Below are positions 1 to 12,600 of a DNA stretch of 64,000 nucleotides, in pieces. The translations under genes and the position numbers were made by a program. The notes under the pieces are model-generated. The model ran no database searches and was not told where the DNA came from. It was given only the letters and a program-made list of their open reading frames with translations. This DNA is from Pyrenula massariospora. Its lineage: Eukaryota; Ascomycota; Eurotiomycetes; Pyrenulales; Pyrenulaceae. Each line of letters starts with the position of its first letter. The first letter of the stretch is position 1. The stretch is from contig JAGFMI010000027.1 in assembly GCA_021030905.1 (NCBI GenBank), forward strand, positions 62,001 to 126,000, written 5' to 3'.

Positions 1-3000
1 TGGGACAATACCCCCAGCGGCCCCTGCCACACCGCCGTGGCCGTTACTTGGTATTGGAAGACCATCGCTCACAGCTGGCGCTGGCGCTGGTCGTAGATTT
101 GTAAATGTCGTAAGGTTATGGGATAGGCTCGAAGCCGGTGACACTACCTCGGTTTCCCGATCTGAGAGATGAAATGAGGCCGGAAAGAAAGAGTCAAAAA
201 ACTGTTCGAGGAGCTCATCAGCGAGAATAACCATTCGGAATGTTGGTAAAGTAATGTGCAAAGGATTGGATGGATCCAGTGCAAGATTATGTGATGCAGC
301 TCGTGAGGTAGGTTTTGAAGCCCCAGATTGTTGGCGCTTGGGCAGAGGTAGACCTGTTTGCGACCCATTGAGCATGGGTGACTTAGTATCTGTCTCTTTG
401 GTCGGCGAACCGAGGTTCGCTGTCGTGCTGACGGAGCTAGTGAGATCTAAAAGATCACCATCGTTATCATCCCCTATGCTAAAAGCGTCAAGTTGTGATG
501 TGGTAGTTGCAGGATCATTTGGCGATCGGACATGGTCTGGATCAGCATACTCAAAGCATCGCCTTATAAAGGCACTGACGCTGCCGAGAAATCGTTCTTC
601 CGCAGTCAATTTCGAAGCCGAATCTTTGATGTCGACCCCATTTTCAAGATTGTTGGAATTTATGGCACCTTCAAATCCCCTTCGTGATAAGAAGAGTAAT
701 GCCTCAGACATTCGAAGAATTCCTTCTCGATCGACCTTCCCGCTGCCAGAATCATCATATAGATCAAAAAAGTAGCTTATCGTATTCATGATGCCAGGAT
801 TGCCTTTGAGACGTGCCATGCCGGTCACAACGTTTTGAAGTGAGACGCCGGCTGTGCCTGGAGCTGCCCACGTCCGAAAGAGGCGCTGCATGAACTCGTG
901 ATCTGCGGGAGTCGGTCCAACTGTCCAGGGGGGCCTCGATTTGCTTCTCGTGCGCTGACTAGGCCATTCGTTATGACTTTCGGCCCGAGTGTTCCTTTGA
1001 GGCGACGCAGGCGAGTCCGATGCTGCCCATCGCGAAGTTGCAGCAAGAAATTCTCGAAAAGCTTCATAGTCCATTTCTGAAGGGCTTGGACCCAGCCCTA
1101 CTCTCCCTTGTTCACTTTCTTGAGATCCGGAGCCAACTAGTTGTCTCAATGATATATTTTGAGAGGCTTTGTCCTGCCGTCTCTTCTCCTCCAGGGCCTT
1201 GGCCCGTGACTGTCTATCGTACAAAATTCCATAAAACCGGTCATAGATAGCGCCAAGGTCATCGACACTTAATTTCTTGCTTTCAGGGCCTAGGTTGCGG
1301 ATCGATGTGCGTTTGGCAAATGACTCGATATTTTCTAGAACTGCATCTTTGTGTTTCGTTCGTAAGTCGGTAATGCTAGCATGGGTAATACCCGAGAACT
1401 CCTTGAATGCCACAACCAAGAGCTCCTGAAACTTCGTTATTGCTCTTAGCTTCTCGTTCTCTGATTTCGGATGAGCCGATTCGTCTAGTCGAGAGAAGTA
1501 TGACTTTAATATGGAGATGAAAGAGCCGTCGTCGCTAACATCGAGAAGCTCTTCTCCATTTATTCGTAGAATTGCCAAACCAACCTGAAATAATACCTTC
1601 GGACCTTCTAAAAAGAAGACATCTAGAACCCGAAAAGCGAATACTAGAGGCATTGAGTTGATATAGAGAGACAAGAACCATGGTAATGAAACTACCGATA
1701 GTTGGACGTCCGATTTGACCAAATGATCCCACAAAACAGGCATTGTCTTTTCAACAAGGGACTCGAAGACCCTTTGGTCAAGTAGGGTTCCATACATGGT
1801 AGTAGAATAATACCCCGGTAAAAGTCGGTCACAAAGAGTAGACAGGAGGAAGAATGCCTGGACCTCAGACGTATATCTGAGCTGGTTAGGTTGAGTTTAC
1901 CAATAGGCAATTGTACTTACATGAGAAGTGCAGCAGTGACAATATTCATAGCTTGGCAATAACCGACAGACTCGTTGGTCCAACTGTATGCTGTAAGAAC
2001 TCTCCTTAGCCGCTGAATACCTTCGTCGCTCTGAAAGCCAGAATATTCCGGGAGACTACGATTGAGATCTTTCTCTATTTCATCGATGGCTAATGAGTCA
2101 CGTCCGGAGTTCTTCGCAAGCGTTTCCGAATAAAGGGTTGGAGCGCGCAGTCGGGCGTATAATGACCCAGACGTAAGTTCCCAGATTTCACCCCGGAGAT
2201 GATTGGGTAAACCGACGCGAATCATCTTATGGAATTGCGGCTGGCGAACCATCGTTGCATTTCGTCCATTTTCTGCTGAAGGGTCAGCTAAGTCAGTCTG
2301 AAATCGATTCAAGAGCTATGCCTCTCATGTAATCTCGCCACAGTCTCATTTTCGTCGAATTTCTGGACTTCCGTGGGTCACCTGGATATCGGAAGATCAT
2401 TCCTAAGCCAGCATCTGGCGGTTCTCTGATTTTCTCCGGCTCAGAACTTTCTTTTTTTATGGCATCCCTTGTCCTCGATCCTCGAACATCAAGGTACCAT
2501 TCAGAGTAGCAGTCCGCTACCACGGTCCGGAGCCCTTCGACCTCCTTCATCCCCTCCCGCAAACCTTTCTTCAAACCATCGCAAAATCTTTCACTGGCCT
2601 GTCGGCTACCTATAAGCTGCAAGATGAATTTTTGAGGTACTTGCGACCCATCCTTCTTTCCGCTCCCCAAGAGAAAGCCAGTCCAGGTAGTCAGGGCTAA
2701 GGAAAATATGTGGCTTTGGCTATTTTGTCTCTCTACGCGCCGCACTGCGCACAGAGGTATCGTAAATCCATTGCCAGAGGGCCCTGCTCCTTGGGTGTGG
2801 CCAGTAAAGCTCGTGGAGGAGCCATTGCTCGCCGATGGCAAGAAGCTTGTACGCTGCGTGGAAAAACACACAAAATTCTCGCTCAGATGTAATTCACCAA
2901 CATATCTTGTGCCCACGTCTCTTAGTTTATCACCAGATGTCGTGGTTGTTGTAGAAGTGTAGGGAAGGGGAACAACGAGCTCAGCGCTGATTTCATGGAG

Positions 3001-3147
3001 CGGGTTTTGTGACTCAGGGAGGCGGAATTGTTCGCGAAAAAGGGACGCTTTAGAGGGATGTCGTGTGGTGGCAGGCGAAGAGAAAGGACTTAGGGAAGGA
3101 TCAATAAAGGATTGAGCCTTTTGCACAAGCGATGAGAACTGAAGCAT
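1..3147 (-). CDS. GRAM-TBC-EF-hand Rab GTPase-activating protein (Gyp2/Mdr1-like), 3' end cut off
   Basis: The predicted product stimulates GTP hydrolysis by Rab-type GTPases in vesicle traffic. Three coding blocks on the minus strand (2322-3147, 1921-2272, 1-1876) join into one open frame of 1018 codons that runs off the left edge. The N-terminal part, about residues 50-190, looks like a GRAM domain. The TBC domain starts near residue 285 with a [14 protein letters not shown] motif and continues through [10 protein letters not shown] into the third exon. Near position 750 the motif [10 protein letters not shown] resembles an EF-hand loop, as in TBC1D8/9 and yeast Gyp2. Intron 1877-1920 is a normal GT-AG intron of 44 bp. 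Intron 2273-2321 appears to use a GC donor, because no GT donor preserves the conserved WRDYMR-ENGRNAT junction. The Rab substrate cannot be read from sequence. Family assignment is firm; the GC donor is inference. Confidence 0.9.
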
Positions 3148-3573
3148 GTCTAGTTGACGTTGACTTGGTCATAAGCTGCTATGTGGTGTGCCAACCCGGA
3201 GGGCAAGCATATCGATCCAGTCTAGAAGTCGGAATGAGCATGGTAGAGCGTGCTCATGTACTGATATTCAGAAAATCGACTTCTTTAGGGCCGTGAGTGT
3301 CATCTAGTCCGCAGGGGCCGGATTCAGAGGTCGTCCATGAGTGACATGGCTTGGCGTGGGAGCTTATTCCTTCTTTCCGCCGCACTCCTTTCTGCCCCTG
3401 ACCATTCAATGTCACACCATCACGAGAAATCGCAAGACTTTATCCGCAATCTTTTCAGTAGGGCCACCCGTTTTAAGTTGTTATTGATTCAATTATCATT
3501 AAGTAGCATCATTCAATCTTAAAGGTGGTTCACCGCCTCGGGAACCTCTACCAAATTTCAATGGCGTTGTCGC
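3148..3573. other. Intergenic: TBC gene promoter and vps34 3' flank
   Basis: This stretch of 426 bases separates two minus-strand genes and should hold the promoter of the TBC gene and the 3' end of vps34. The short open frames seen here have no family signature. I see no RNA gene or repeat. Confidence 0.5.
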
Positions 3574-6453
3574 TTAAGCCCTCCATCCTTGTACAAAATC
3601 ATGTATCCTATCAATTACAACGCCAAAGACAGCATTAACACTATCTGAGATCACCTGGTCAAGCGCTCTCACCGCATCTTCCTCGCTCATGTCCAAATGA
3701 AAACGATCTCGTACCTTCAAAACTGCTTTGTCAGGCTCCATCCTGATGTCTGGTACATTGGCGTCAACCATGAGGTTAAAGAGATTCAGAATGAGGCTTG
3801 AGCTTTTTCGGAGTGTTGTGTAGGCAGTGAAGCAATATTGTTTGAATTGGCGATATTGAGAGGATTGCACCCCTCCCATTCCCTCTACCATTTCCTTGCA
3901 GAGCTTCATCATTGGGGCAAAGGGCTTTGGATCACGGCCAAGAATAAAACCGAAGTCAACATGAAAAAAGTGACCATCTGGTGCTAGAAGCAGATTCTCG
4001 AGGTGGCGATCTCCAACTCCTAAAATGTAAGTTATCACACAATACCCAGCGCAAGACTTAAGGAACGTATCCATGGCATCTTTTCTCACACCCAGCGGTC
4101 CTTTAGGGTCAGGATTGTTGGTCTGTAGATATGCCAGAATGCTGCCTTTGTACTTCGCAGAGGCCGCGCTCAGAGATGTTGACTTAATGAATTGCACAGC
4201 TCCTGCAAGCGGAGAGGTAGCTAGTATGCGATAGGGTGTCAGCTTCAGATCGAGGTTCTCCTTGCGCAGGAGAACATCCATTAGGCTGATTATCTGTATT
4301 ACAAGCTGATCTTGCCGCAAATCGTCTCCAGTTTTGAAGATGATGCTATACCTCTCATTTTGGGACGTGCGGAAAGTTAGAAAAAGAGGGCTCAAAGAGG
4401 ATTTGAAGACGTTGGCCTCCTCCGGGACAACGCCTGTGATAGAGATAGTAGGATCTAGGGGTAGCGGAAGCGGTGGATTGATGTTGACTAGTTCGTTCTT
4501 TTCGTCTGCAAGGTATTTCTTCAACGCATCTACCTTCTGTGGACGGCTCATCCGAGAAAATCGTAGATCCTTGCTGATCTTGGATAGCACAGTGATCAAT
4601 TCACCCTGACGTTTCAGGTCGGCACGTTGTGCTGGATGATATCGGTTCAAAGAGGTCATTAGATAAAAAGAGACTCGGGCAAATAACCTGAGCTCGGACG
4701 CATTATTCTCAGGACTTCTGTCGTCGCATTCAACCATGAGATACCAATGCAAGAAGTTAGCGAGGTTGAAGTTATTGCTAGCCCTCTCGATCAGGAATTT
4801 TCCAAGCGACGAATCCTCAAGAGAGTCGTTCTGATCTGCGTCTGTGGAAATCTTCTCAAATTTTAGAGCTTGTACCAACTGCACAAGATACAGCAACAAC
4901 TCTTCGTCGTTTGCCTTTCGCAAACGGTCAACAGCGTAAGCTCGGACCACAGGATTGTCGAAAGTCGGTCCAAGAAGCTCCAGCGCGTCATCAACATCGA
5001 TTTCCGCCCATTTAGGAATCAGCTCCACAGCTTGCCGCGCCTCAGCAGGGTCTTGCCAGTTTGTTGCCTTGACTAGTTTGACAAGTGCTCTCTTATCGCG
5101 ACTAAGATGGTGTCTGAATCTCCAGACAAGGTCCTTCTCTTCAGGATTAAGGTCCTGGGTGGGGCCATATGTCATGATGTCGTTGAGTTCATCCCGCAAT
5201 TTCGCGTTTGGTCTTTGATCACGGTCAAGAATCCCGTTTCTTTCACTTCTTACTAGCCTGCGATGTTTTGTCTCACAAGGGTTGTCTCTCTGAAACTGCT
5301 CCGGATCGTAGATTCGAATGATACCGACATTATCATTATCGTCTGCGCCACTGATACCAGATATCCCGGGGCCGTATCGAACCTCTGGAGGCGGTTTTAG
5401 AGGTGCGTTTGAGCTAGAGGGCCCCATTTGAATTTGTGGAATATACTTCGGTGGTGGGTATTCGAAATCTGCGAAAACAACTGGGAAGTCGAACCGCGGG
5501 AATTCGATGTACAAATTGAAAGTTTCTTCTTCGAAGTCACTCTGGTCATCCTCGCTGTCACTCTCAACGATTGGACTGCTATGGTTTTGACTGGAGCCGT
5601 CGAGATTTGTGTCAGTTCTACTTGTTCGAGCACGCTTTTCAGCTCTGATTTGAGCAGCCCTCTTTCTTGCTGCCTCGTCCGCTGCTTGCTTTGTCTTGGT
5701 AAGAGCGCGCGATGCCAAACGATCCAACCAATCAATTCTAGGAATCTCTGCCATCTCTAGCTGCTTGAAAAGCTGCTCGAGCCGTTCTAACTCTTCCTCT
5801 TCAGGTGTTCGGTCATGCGCTGCGCGATGTCGTCGCCGGGTTCTCCTGAGACTGGGAATCCATGGCGTACTCGTTGAGGCAAATCCATCAGCTGCGCGTC
5901 TACGGTAGATTTTGCACTTCTGTCGGCCTTTGAGGAGAGTGCCGTCTTTATCAAAAAGTGAAATTGTAGTTCCGCCAAAGGGCACCGCATGGGTACTGGA
6001 TCCGTCCGTATCATACGATGATATGTCCCATACAGTAATAGCGAGCTGACTGCTGATAGAAAGTTCCTTAATAGACACGGGTAGTTTCAGCCATTCGTTC
6101 CAGGATCTACTGTTCTTGAAATATTTGTAGGAGGTCTGCATGGAAACGCCTAACGGTTTCGAGTCGCTCCATATCTGAGCGGTTACGTAAAGATCCGAGT
6201 TTCGACTTTGATTTGATCCCAGATGACGGAGCATGGGGTCTTGAAGCAATTTTGAAAGCCTGACCGGACTTTGCTTTCCCTCTAAATCGTTTCTAACCGC
6301 CGTCAGCAGACTTCAAATATTATATAGGTTAACATTAGACGATATGAGCTTATTCAGCTGTCGTCGGACTCAAAATCGAATTACCATGACATACATTTTG
6401 ACATATACCGGAAAGTCTACTGTTCTGGAGGTCGCAAAGGTAAAAGGCTCCAT
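3574..6453 (-). CDS. vps34: Class III phosphatidylinositol 3-kinase Vps34
   Basis: This lipid kinase phosphorylates phosphatidylinositol at the 3-OH and, with Vps15 and Atg6, drives autophagy and endosomal sorting. Exon 1 (6395-6453) encodes MEPFTFATS and is joined by an 84 bp intron (6311-6394, donor GTATGT) to exon 2 (3574-6310), giving 931 residues, slightly over the usual fungal length of about 900. Order: C2 domain (about 1-250), an acidic insert around 180-240, a helical PIK accessory domain (about 375-560), and the C-terminal kinase. The catalytic loop GDRHLENLL (Asp787, Asn792), the DFG motif (Asp805) and the activation loop are intact, as is the amphipathic tail ending GWRA. An extra segment near residue 20 (LLTAVRND) before LEGKQ is unusual and depends on the chosen acceptor. 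It is head to head with nse4. Identification is secure; only the first exon boundary is uncertain. Confidence 0.96.
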
Positions 6454-6918
6454 GTTGAGAAGTCTCGGTTGGGACAGAATGAAATGTTCACGCCTGAACT
6501 AAGTATCATAATGTCATACTGTGATTAGTACTATAGCTGACTGTCAGATCTGGGACAGAGGATTTGAACGTTACAAGTTATCAATCTCAATAGTATCTCA
6601 CCTCGTCTCGTCGGCCTCCATCACTTTCGTACGCCCGAGGTATAGCCGGCGAGGCTGCATAATTTAAACCGAAAACGGTCGCAGCCGCACGGACAACTTC
6701 TACGCGACGCCATCTCCACGCGCGTTAAGCTAAAACATAGATTCTCTATTATACAGAGACCGGCTTTCTATTCCCTGGCAAAATCGACAGAACATGGATG
6801 TTGGGCAATACACGCAATTTCAGTCTTGAACATTAATCTATAGACGGACTATTCGCAACCTGGGGAAAGTCTTACCCCGGAGCCTTCTGGTCCCATTCAG
6901 TGCTCAAGCCTTGCGGAC
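6454..6918. promoter_or_regulatory. Divergent promoter region vps34 / nse4
   Basis: These 465 bases lie between the start codons of two divergently transcribed genes and must contain both promoters. I do not recognise a clear TATA box at a fitting distance on either strand. The stretch has no open frame worth calling. Confidence 0.5.
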
Positions 6919-8360
6919 ATGGCTAGACTTGCTCGGCTTCCTCCACCTTCACACAGAGAAAGTGAAGACGAACAATCGGATTCCCTCCCTCAACATGACC
7001 AACCCAGTTCCAGCACGCTATCCTCGTCCCCGACTGCATCTTTCTCCTCGGACAAAGAAAATCGCACCTCCTCTTCAAGACCACAGTCACGCGGCGGAAA
7101 ACGAAAGAATGACGCCGTGGAAGCTGGCTCTATCGCAGCATCTCGAACCGGCTCCTCAGCCAACAAAAGACGCAAGACGGGGGACACGTCGCAAAATCTC
7201 CATACCCAGCAAGCGCCCAGTACTCAAGATACAGGCGGGAGAGTGGACGTGGGATGCTATGATCCAGATCAAGATCCGGATGAACGGAGGACAGTTCGTA
7301 AAGGTCTTCGAGATCTTGTGCAACAGCTAAATGGTAGGCTGTCTCGTCTGAATTCTCGACAAAGGTTGGCTGACCTCTCACAGAATCTACCACGGAGTAC
7401 CTTCAGTCCAATTCAACAGGAATACGCGATACTATGGAGCAAGCGAATGACTTGTTTAGAAACGTGAAGAATACATCTGATGCAACTATCGATTCTCGAT
7501 TATTAGTGAGCGCGGGTGACATTTCGCTGCGAAAGACTCAACAGCTCAATCTCGGTGACGCTTCGGTGGGAATCGACATCGATGAATTCGTATCAAAATG
7601 TGCTTCGTTCATGCGCCAAAGCCCGAACAGCGGCGGGCAACGGATCACGGACGAAGAAGAGGACGAAGATGAAGGAGACGCCTTAGACTGGGACTTCTTA
7701 GGCCAGCAGATCTGCTTTCCCCACAATTTGCGGCCTGCGCTCTCTGGGTTCCTTCTCGGGCCTCTCTCAGTACAGAAAAAGGTCCGGCAAGTCTCCCAGC
7801 GGCGGGCTCGACAGGAGAAAATCGATCGCAATAATGCCGTGCGGCCAATAGAGCTTGACCAGGACGACCTCGACAAACAGGAAACCGCTAACTTGACGCA
7901 AATTTGCAAGCAAATCGAGAAGCAGTTGATAAAAATCCGGGTGGATGGAGAAGACGCCTGCGAACGAGAAATATCAGACGACATGTCACCGCACGAGGCT
8001 CTCGATGTTATGGCGAAGCACGACCTGAGTGACGATGGGGGCGTCCCATTGTTGAACTTCTGCGTAAACCCCCTCAGCTTCGGGCAAACCGTGGAGAACT
8101 TCTTCTACGTGAGCTTCCTCATTAAAGAGGGAGGCGTTGGGTTGTCGCATGATTCGAGGGGGTTTCCCACATTGCATAGCGGTGAGCGGACAGATCCTCA
8201 AGAGGCTCGACGGCGCAAAATGGAGAGAAGCCAAGCTGTCTGGACTCTGGACTTTGATACATGGCAAGAGACTGTCAGGACCTTTGATATCAAGAATAGC
8301 ATCATACCACACAGAGACGAGGAACAGCATGATGATGGGACTAGTGGCTGGTATACATAG
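6919..8360 (+). CDS. nse4: Nse4 kleisin subunit of the Smc5/6 complex
   Basis: Nse4 is the kleisin that bridges the Smc5 and Smc6 heads and, with Nse1 and Nse3, supports DNA repair and chromosome segregation in the nucleus. Two exons (6919-7333 and 7384-8360) flank a 50 bp intron; the joined frame gives 463 residues. The first 110 residues are Ser/Lys-rich and probably disordered, with basic clusters such as NKRRK that could be nuclear localisation signals. The conserved part begins at RKGLRDL, continues with the family motif ATIDSRLLVSAGD after the splice, and ends with the C-terminal winged-helix-like region (PLLNFCVNPLSFGQTVENFFYVSFLI). That last block is typical of Nse4 C-terminal domains. 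The gene is head to head with vps34 and converges with mtg1. Start choice rests on the first ATG of the open frame. Confidence 0.93.
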
Positions 8361-8642
8361 AGATGATTTTGATAGATCACTGTTTTTAGGAGCAAGGGCA
8401 TCTCTCTGTAGGATTTTTGTTTCACTAGCTTGGAAGGCTGTCTGCTCTAATTTGTAAATGGAATATATCATGACATAGGGGTTCCGCAATTTTCTATCCA
8501 ACAATGTCCGGCTGCAAAGAAAGTACAAGTGTAAGAGGCATTTTTACAAGTCATCATGGCTCCCTTGGTTTCGCTTTTCTTCTCGTGCCAAAGCTATCGG
8601 ATGTTGTGGCATTTTGTTGGGAAGATATTTCCCAAAAATCTG

Positions 8643-9671
8643 TCAGATGAGTTCAGGTGCAATTGTTTGACCTTGAAGACTCTTCAGTGCTTTCGCGCTC
8701 TTGCTAGCTTGATTCAAACTACCTCCCAGCGCCGCCAGCGCTTCTTTTCTCCTCTCTAATGCATCCTCAGTTATGTCATCAAGAACAAGCTTGCCCAAAT
8801 TGCCCTTTCTCCAGCTCTGGACCAGCTGTAAAGCCGATCCTTCTATATCAGGAGCGTTCCCTTTCTTGAGCCTGCCTGTTTTTCGTGCAAAATGTTCAAG
8901 CAGAGCAACAATGTCATTTGTGGGGCCGGCGTATTTCTCGTAGATTCCGGGGTTATGTAGATTGATTCGATACAGCAAGTAATCGGCAACAGTGACTGGA
9001 TCAATAAGGGTCTCTTTAATGTTTCCGCAAAGCGCAAGCTTAAGCATGCTCTCTGCGTCAGGCATGTACGGAACAAATACTCCAGGGGTATCCCTCAAGT
9101 ACACCTTTCCATGCCCGTCTTCTTTACCAATGATAGTGACACTACTGGAAACTTTCCGTGTCACGCCAGGTTGGTCGCCGGTCTTCGCCGACTTCTTTAG
9201 ACCAAGCCCTACACGACGCAGAGAATTGAGCAAGGATGATTTACCAACATTAGGCATTCCAACGACCATCATATAGGAGTCTAGGAGCGTGTTCCGTGAA
9301 TTGGCATATTCTCGAACAAATTGAAGTACCTTTTTGAGGGTCGGAACGCTGTCTTTGTTAGTAAACAGGCACTGGGATGGCCTGTCCCAGCTGCAGACTA
9401 TCTCCTCCGCCTTCCTGTCTTCATGGCTGAAATGGCTGCCCAAGTCCTGCTTTGTATAAACAATTAACCGAGGCTTCTCTCCCAACGTCTGTTCGAACAG
9501 AGGGTTTCGAGAGGTAATCGGGACACGATAGTCTCGGCATTCAATAACAAGATCAATCTGTGATAACAATTGTCGCATGCGTTGTAAGCCTGCTGAGTGG
9601 TGGCCTAGATAGTAGGACTTGGGTATCGAAGCGAGCTGGGGCCATGAATTTCGAGGGACAAAATTGAGCAT
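8643..9671 (-). CDS. mtg1: Mitochondrial ribosome-associated GTPase Mtg1
   Basis: This is a circularly permuted GTPase of the YlqF/Mtg1 family, which acts in mitochondrial large-subunit ribosome assembly at the inner membrane. The frame is intronless, 342 residues. The permuted motif order is directly visible: G4 TKQD at 73-76 precedes the P-loop GMPNVGKSS at 138-146 and G3 DTPG at 194-197. The start at 9671 gives an N-terminus (FVPRNSWPQL then SYYLGHH) that matches the family; an in-frame stop lies just upstream, so a longer form is unlikely without another exon. No strong classical mitochondrial presequence is seen, which is common for this family. The gene converges with nse4 across 282 bases. 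Confidence 0.94.
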   Translation of the reverse strand: MLNFVPRNSWPQLASIPKSYYLGHHSAGLQRMRQLLSQIDLVIECRDYRVPITSRNPLFEQTLGEKPRLIVYTKQDLGSHFSHEDRKAEEIVCSWDRPSQCLFTNKDSVPTLKKVLQFVREYANSRNTLLDSYMMVVGMPNVGKSSLLNSLRRVGLGLKKSAKTGDQPGVTRKVSSSVTIIGKEDGHGKVYLRDTPGVFVPYMPDAESMLKLALCGNIKETLIDPVTVADYLLYRINLHNPGIYEKYAGPTNDIVALLEHFARKTGRLKKGNAPDIEGSALQLVQSWRKGNLGKLVLDDITEDALERRKEALAALGGSLNQASKSAKALKSLQGQTIAPELI

Positions 9672-12600
9672 TTCTAGCCGTCAGCTTAGGTCGAGCCATC
9701 GTTCTAGCAGTCATGGACTCGCTTGATTTTGACAATACTTTTGGAGCAAGCGCGACATGTAGAGATATGTTGAAGGAAGGCGAGTAATTTTGTTCCACTA
9801 GAAATCTACCAGTGGAAGAGAAATATTTGGCCGCGGCTAGTTTGCCAGTCCTCATCAGCGGAAGGTCTGCCGAGAAGCACTGCGATCCTTGTCCCTGGTG
9901 TTACACGCACGACACGGTGGAGCTGTCCGCTTATCGTGTCAACGAGTGTTGCAGGAATTGCCCGAGCAGGTTAAATCGGCTCTTAAGTCTAGAAGGTTGA
10001 CCTTTTAGCAAACGCCTTTATCGTGCCGTAATTACGTCAACCTGCAAATGTTGGTGTGTAGTTTTGACGGGGTCTCTCGTACCTGCTTTTCTGGGCTAAC
10101 ATAAACAGATCGTGATGTCCGATCCTTCATCTGCGATACAAACCTTGAGCAAAGAAAGACCATGCCAAGCATGCCCGGCAAGGATCACATCGTGAGCATG
10201 CTCAAGGAAATGGCGATGGTCATGCCAGTATCTCTTCGTCAAAGCATGCGCCAAAGCTTGTTCAATGGCTACTGGAGATCAATTACATTTATCTCGACTC
10301 CTATAAGCAGACTCTAAGGATCTTGGTCGAATGTGTCTCTCCGACTGTCGCCCGTACAATCCATCTGTTCTTCGTCAAGTTGCTCCCTCGAATCACGTTT
10401 GCAAGCGATCTCTGCGTTCCAACCAACGAGAACTACGGAAGTTCTGAGGCTGTCTTTAGCATGGATCTTTGGGCATCGATATCTTCTTTTCATTTCTATT
10501 GAAGTGCTTTTCAACCTTAGATCTAATAGTCAGTCTGCGTTATGTCTTTAAAAGCCAAATTAGCCATCACGCCTTAATGGCGCGATTTACTTCCACATGG
10601 CCTTTCAGGAGCCCCAGTGGATACACGATACCCTATCATTCGCAGCTTTTGTACATGCTGATTCCGGAGCTGTCGGGACAATGCATTTCGCTGTCTTTTT
10701 TTCCACAGCTGAAAGCTGAAAGCCTCTGTTTCATCCCTTTACTTAAATAGACTCGCGGGAATGTGGTGCTGCGATATCTATCATCGCCTTAACCGGTCTA
10801 CCAGATAATGATAAACTTGCACAATTCAACAGACTTGCCAATTGTTTGGATCTCCGCGGCCATGACACCCGAATCCATCACCACTGTCGGTTTCCTTTCC
10901 AACCATGAGGCTAGCTCTATCATTTACGCCATCAACGGATATGGCGCAAGAAAAGCCAGTTTACATTCTGAGGACGTTTTGCTCTTGGAGATCACAACAA
11001 CTATCTGTAGTGTCTTGATTTACCATTAGCCATCGTCTTACCCCACAAGCTCCTCTACGCTCGGAGGCCTGTCTGCACAACAGAACCGGAGCGAGGACAA
11101 TTGCTCCCCATAAGGAAGGGAAAAGAGAGACTATAATCGCGAATTGGGTGTGCGAGTAACGATGGTCGTCTTTCCTCCCCGCCACCAGTACTTTGTCCTC
11201 TGTTGGTCAGCCATTGACGCACTCACCAAGCCTTCCTTCAACATCCATCCTCGCTGATTTATTGTTGTTTGCGAGGGAGCAATGCTTATGCATTAGCTTC
11301 ATCGTGGATCTTACGTTTTGTTTCTTGACGCCGCCTTCAGAATTGCCCTGTGTTCTGCAATACCTATCCTTGGTCCGGCTTGCTATATACCCGTCTTATG
11401 GTTTGATCCATGCCTACTATGCCTCTCCAGATCATTTCTGTAGATGCCGTTCTCGTTTTCCTACACATGAAAGGTGCGCCATTGTTTCCTGTCATTATTA
11501 TTGCGCTTATATCATTTCGGCCTCTCATCGCGAAGAGAAAATTTGGCGAAGAATTGCTTCTTTTTGTGGATGCTTTGGCATGTCGCAAAAGGACCTCTGA
11601 AGTAATCAAGATACGGCTGCATAATAGCCTATTGAAGCACCATGTGTGGACACTAAAGCTGCAACTGAGCCAGACGTGTTGCCAAGTCGTGACACGTTTG
11701 TGCTGAAGGATGGAACAGTAAAGCTCAAGGGACATGGCCGCAATTTCGCAGAGCAACCTTGAGTTTTGGATTTGGAAGCTGCTACAGAAGCCAACGACAA
11801 GTAGACCTCATAGTCCTTTTCGGCCCGGGATTGCCAACGCAATTTTTGTTTACACAGCGGATGACTACTCGTGCGGAACTCCCGTTGGTACATTGAAAAA
11901 GCTGCAGACCGCCATGGACGAGCTTGGTACCATTTCAGCAAATATTCATGCATTCTCTCTGATGTCAGACCTCATGCATGCTTTTTTGGCTTGAATCATG
12001 AGTTTTGATCACCGCTGTTGTAATTTGTATCATGCCTCCTGCTCAGCAATAAGCAGAGTCCACTACAGCTTAGAACACTATTCTTTCTCCGCGAGGACAA
12101 TCCACGGACATGAGAACGGGAGGCTGCCTCTAACGCAGCATCAAGAATCAGCGATGGCCACGGGTACCGACCGTGATTACAAGAAGATTGATTTCCCCCT
12201 TGGGCCGGCATCTGCGGCGCAAGCAAGCAAATGATATTCGGTTAGTAGGGTCCGGATCGCTTGGTGGAGTAACGTAACGTGCAATGTAGCGAGATGTCTT
12301 CATCCGCCGATTGATCTCTCCCGGGATAGGTAACACAGGACAATTTTTCCTGTTCCGGGGTTGCCAGAGAGGGCCCGGAGGCGGGGGTGGGGAGGCGGAG
12401 GACGCTCGCCCACGCGTTACCGAAATAGGGAGGGCATTCCGCGCAAGTAGCCGCGGGCGGTTCTCCAGATCATCGACTCCGTCCAGCGCCCTCGCGACTC
12501 TCCACTACCAGCCTGCGTCCAGAGAGCTATGCTGGATGTCGCCATCCCGAGGTCGTCGCCCGTGCCCTGGCCTTCACAATGGACGCACCTCGAGCCGTGG

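Noticed and set aside
9553-9855. Possible upstream mitochondrial targeting exon for mtg1 (MRTGKLAAAKYF)
   Set aside because: It is in another frame without a good donor and acceptor, and the start at 9671 already matches the family N-terminus.
10161-10320. Methionine-rich small frame with repeated CATGC
   Set aside because: About 53 codons, no homology; the repetition is short and irregular.
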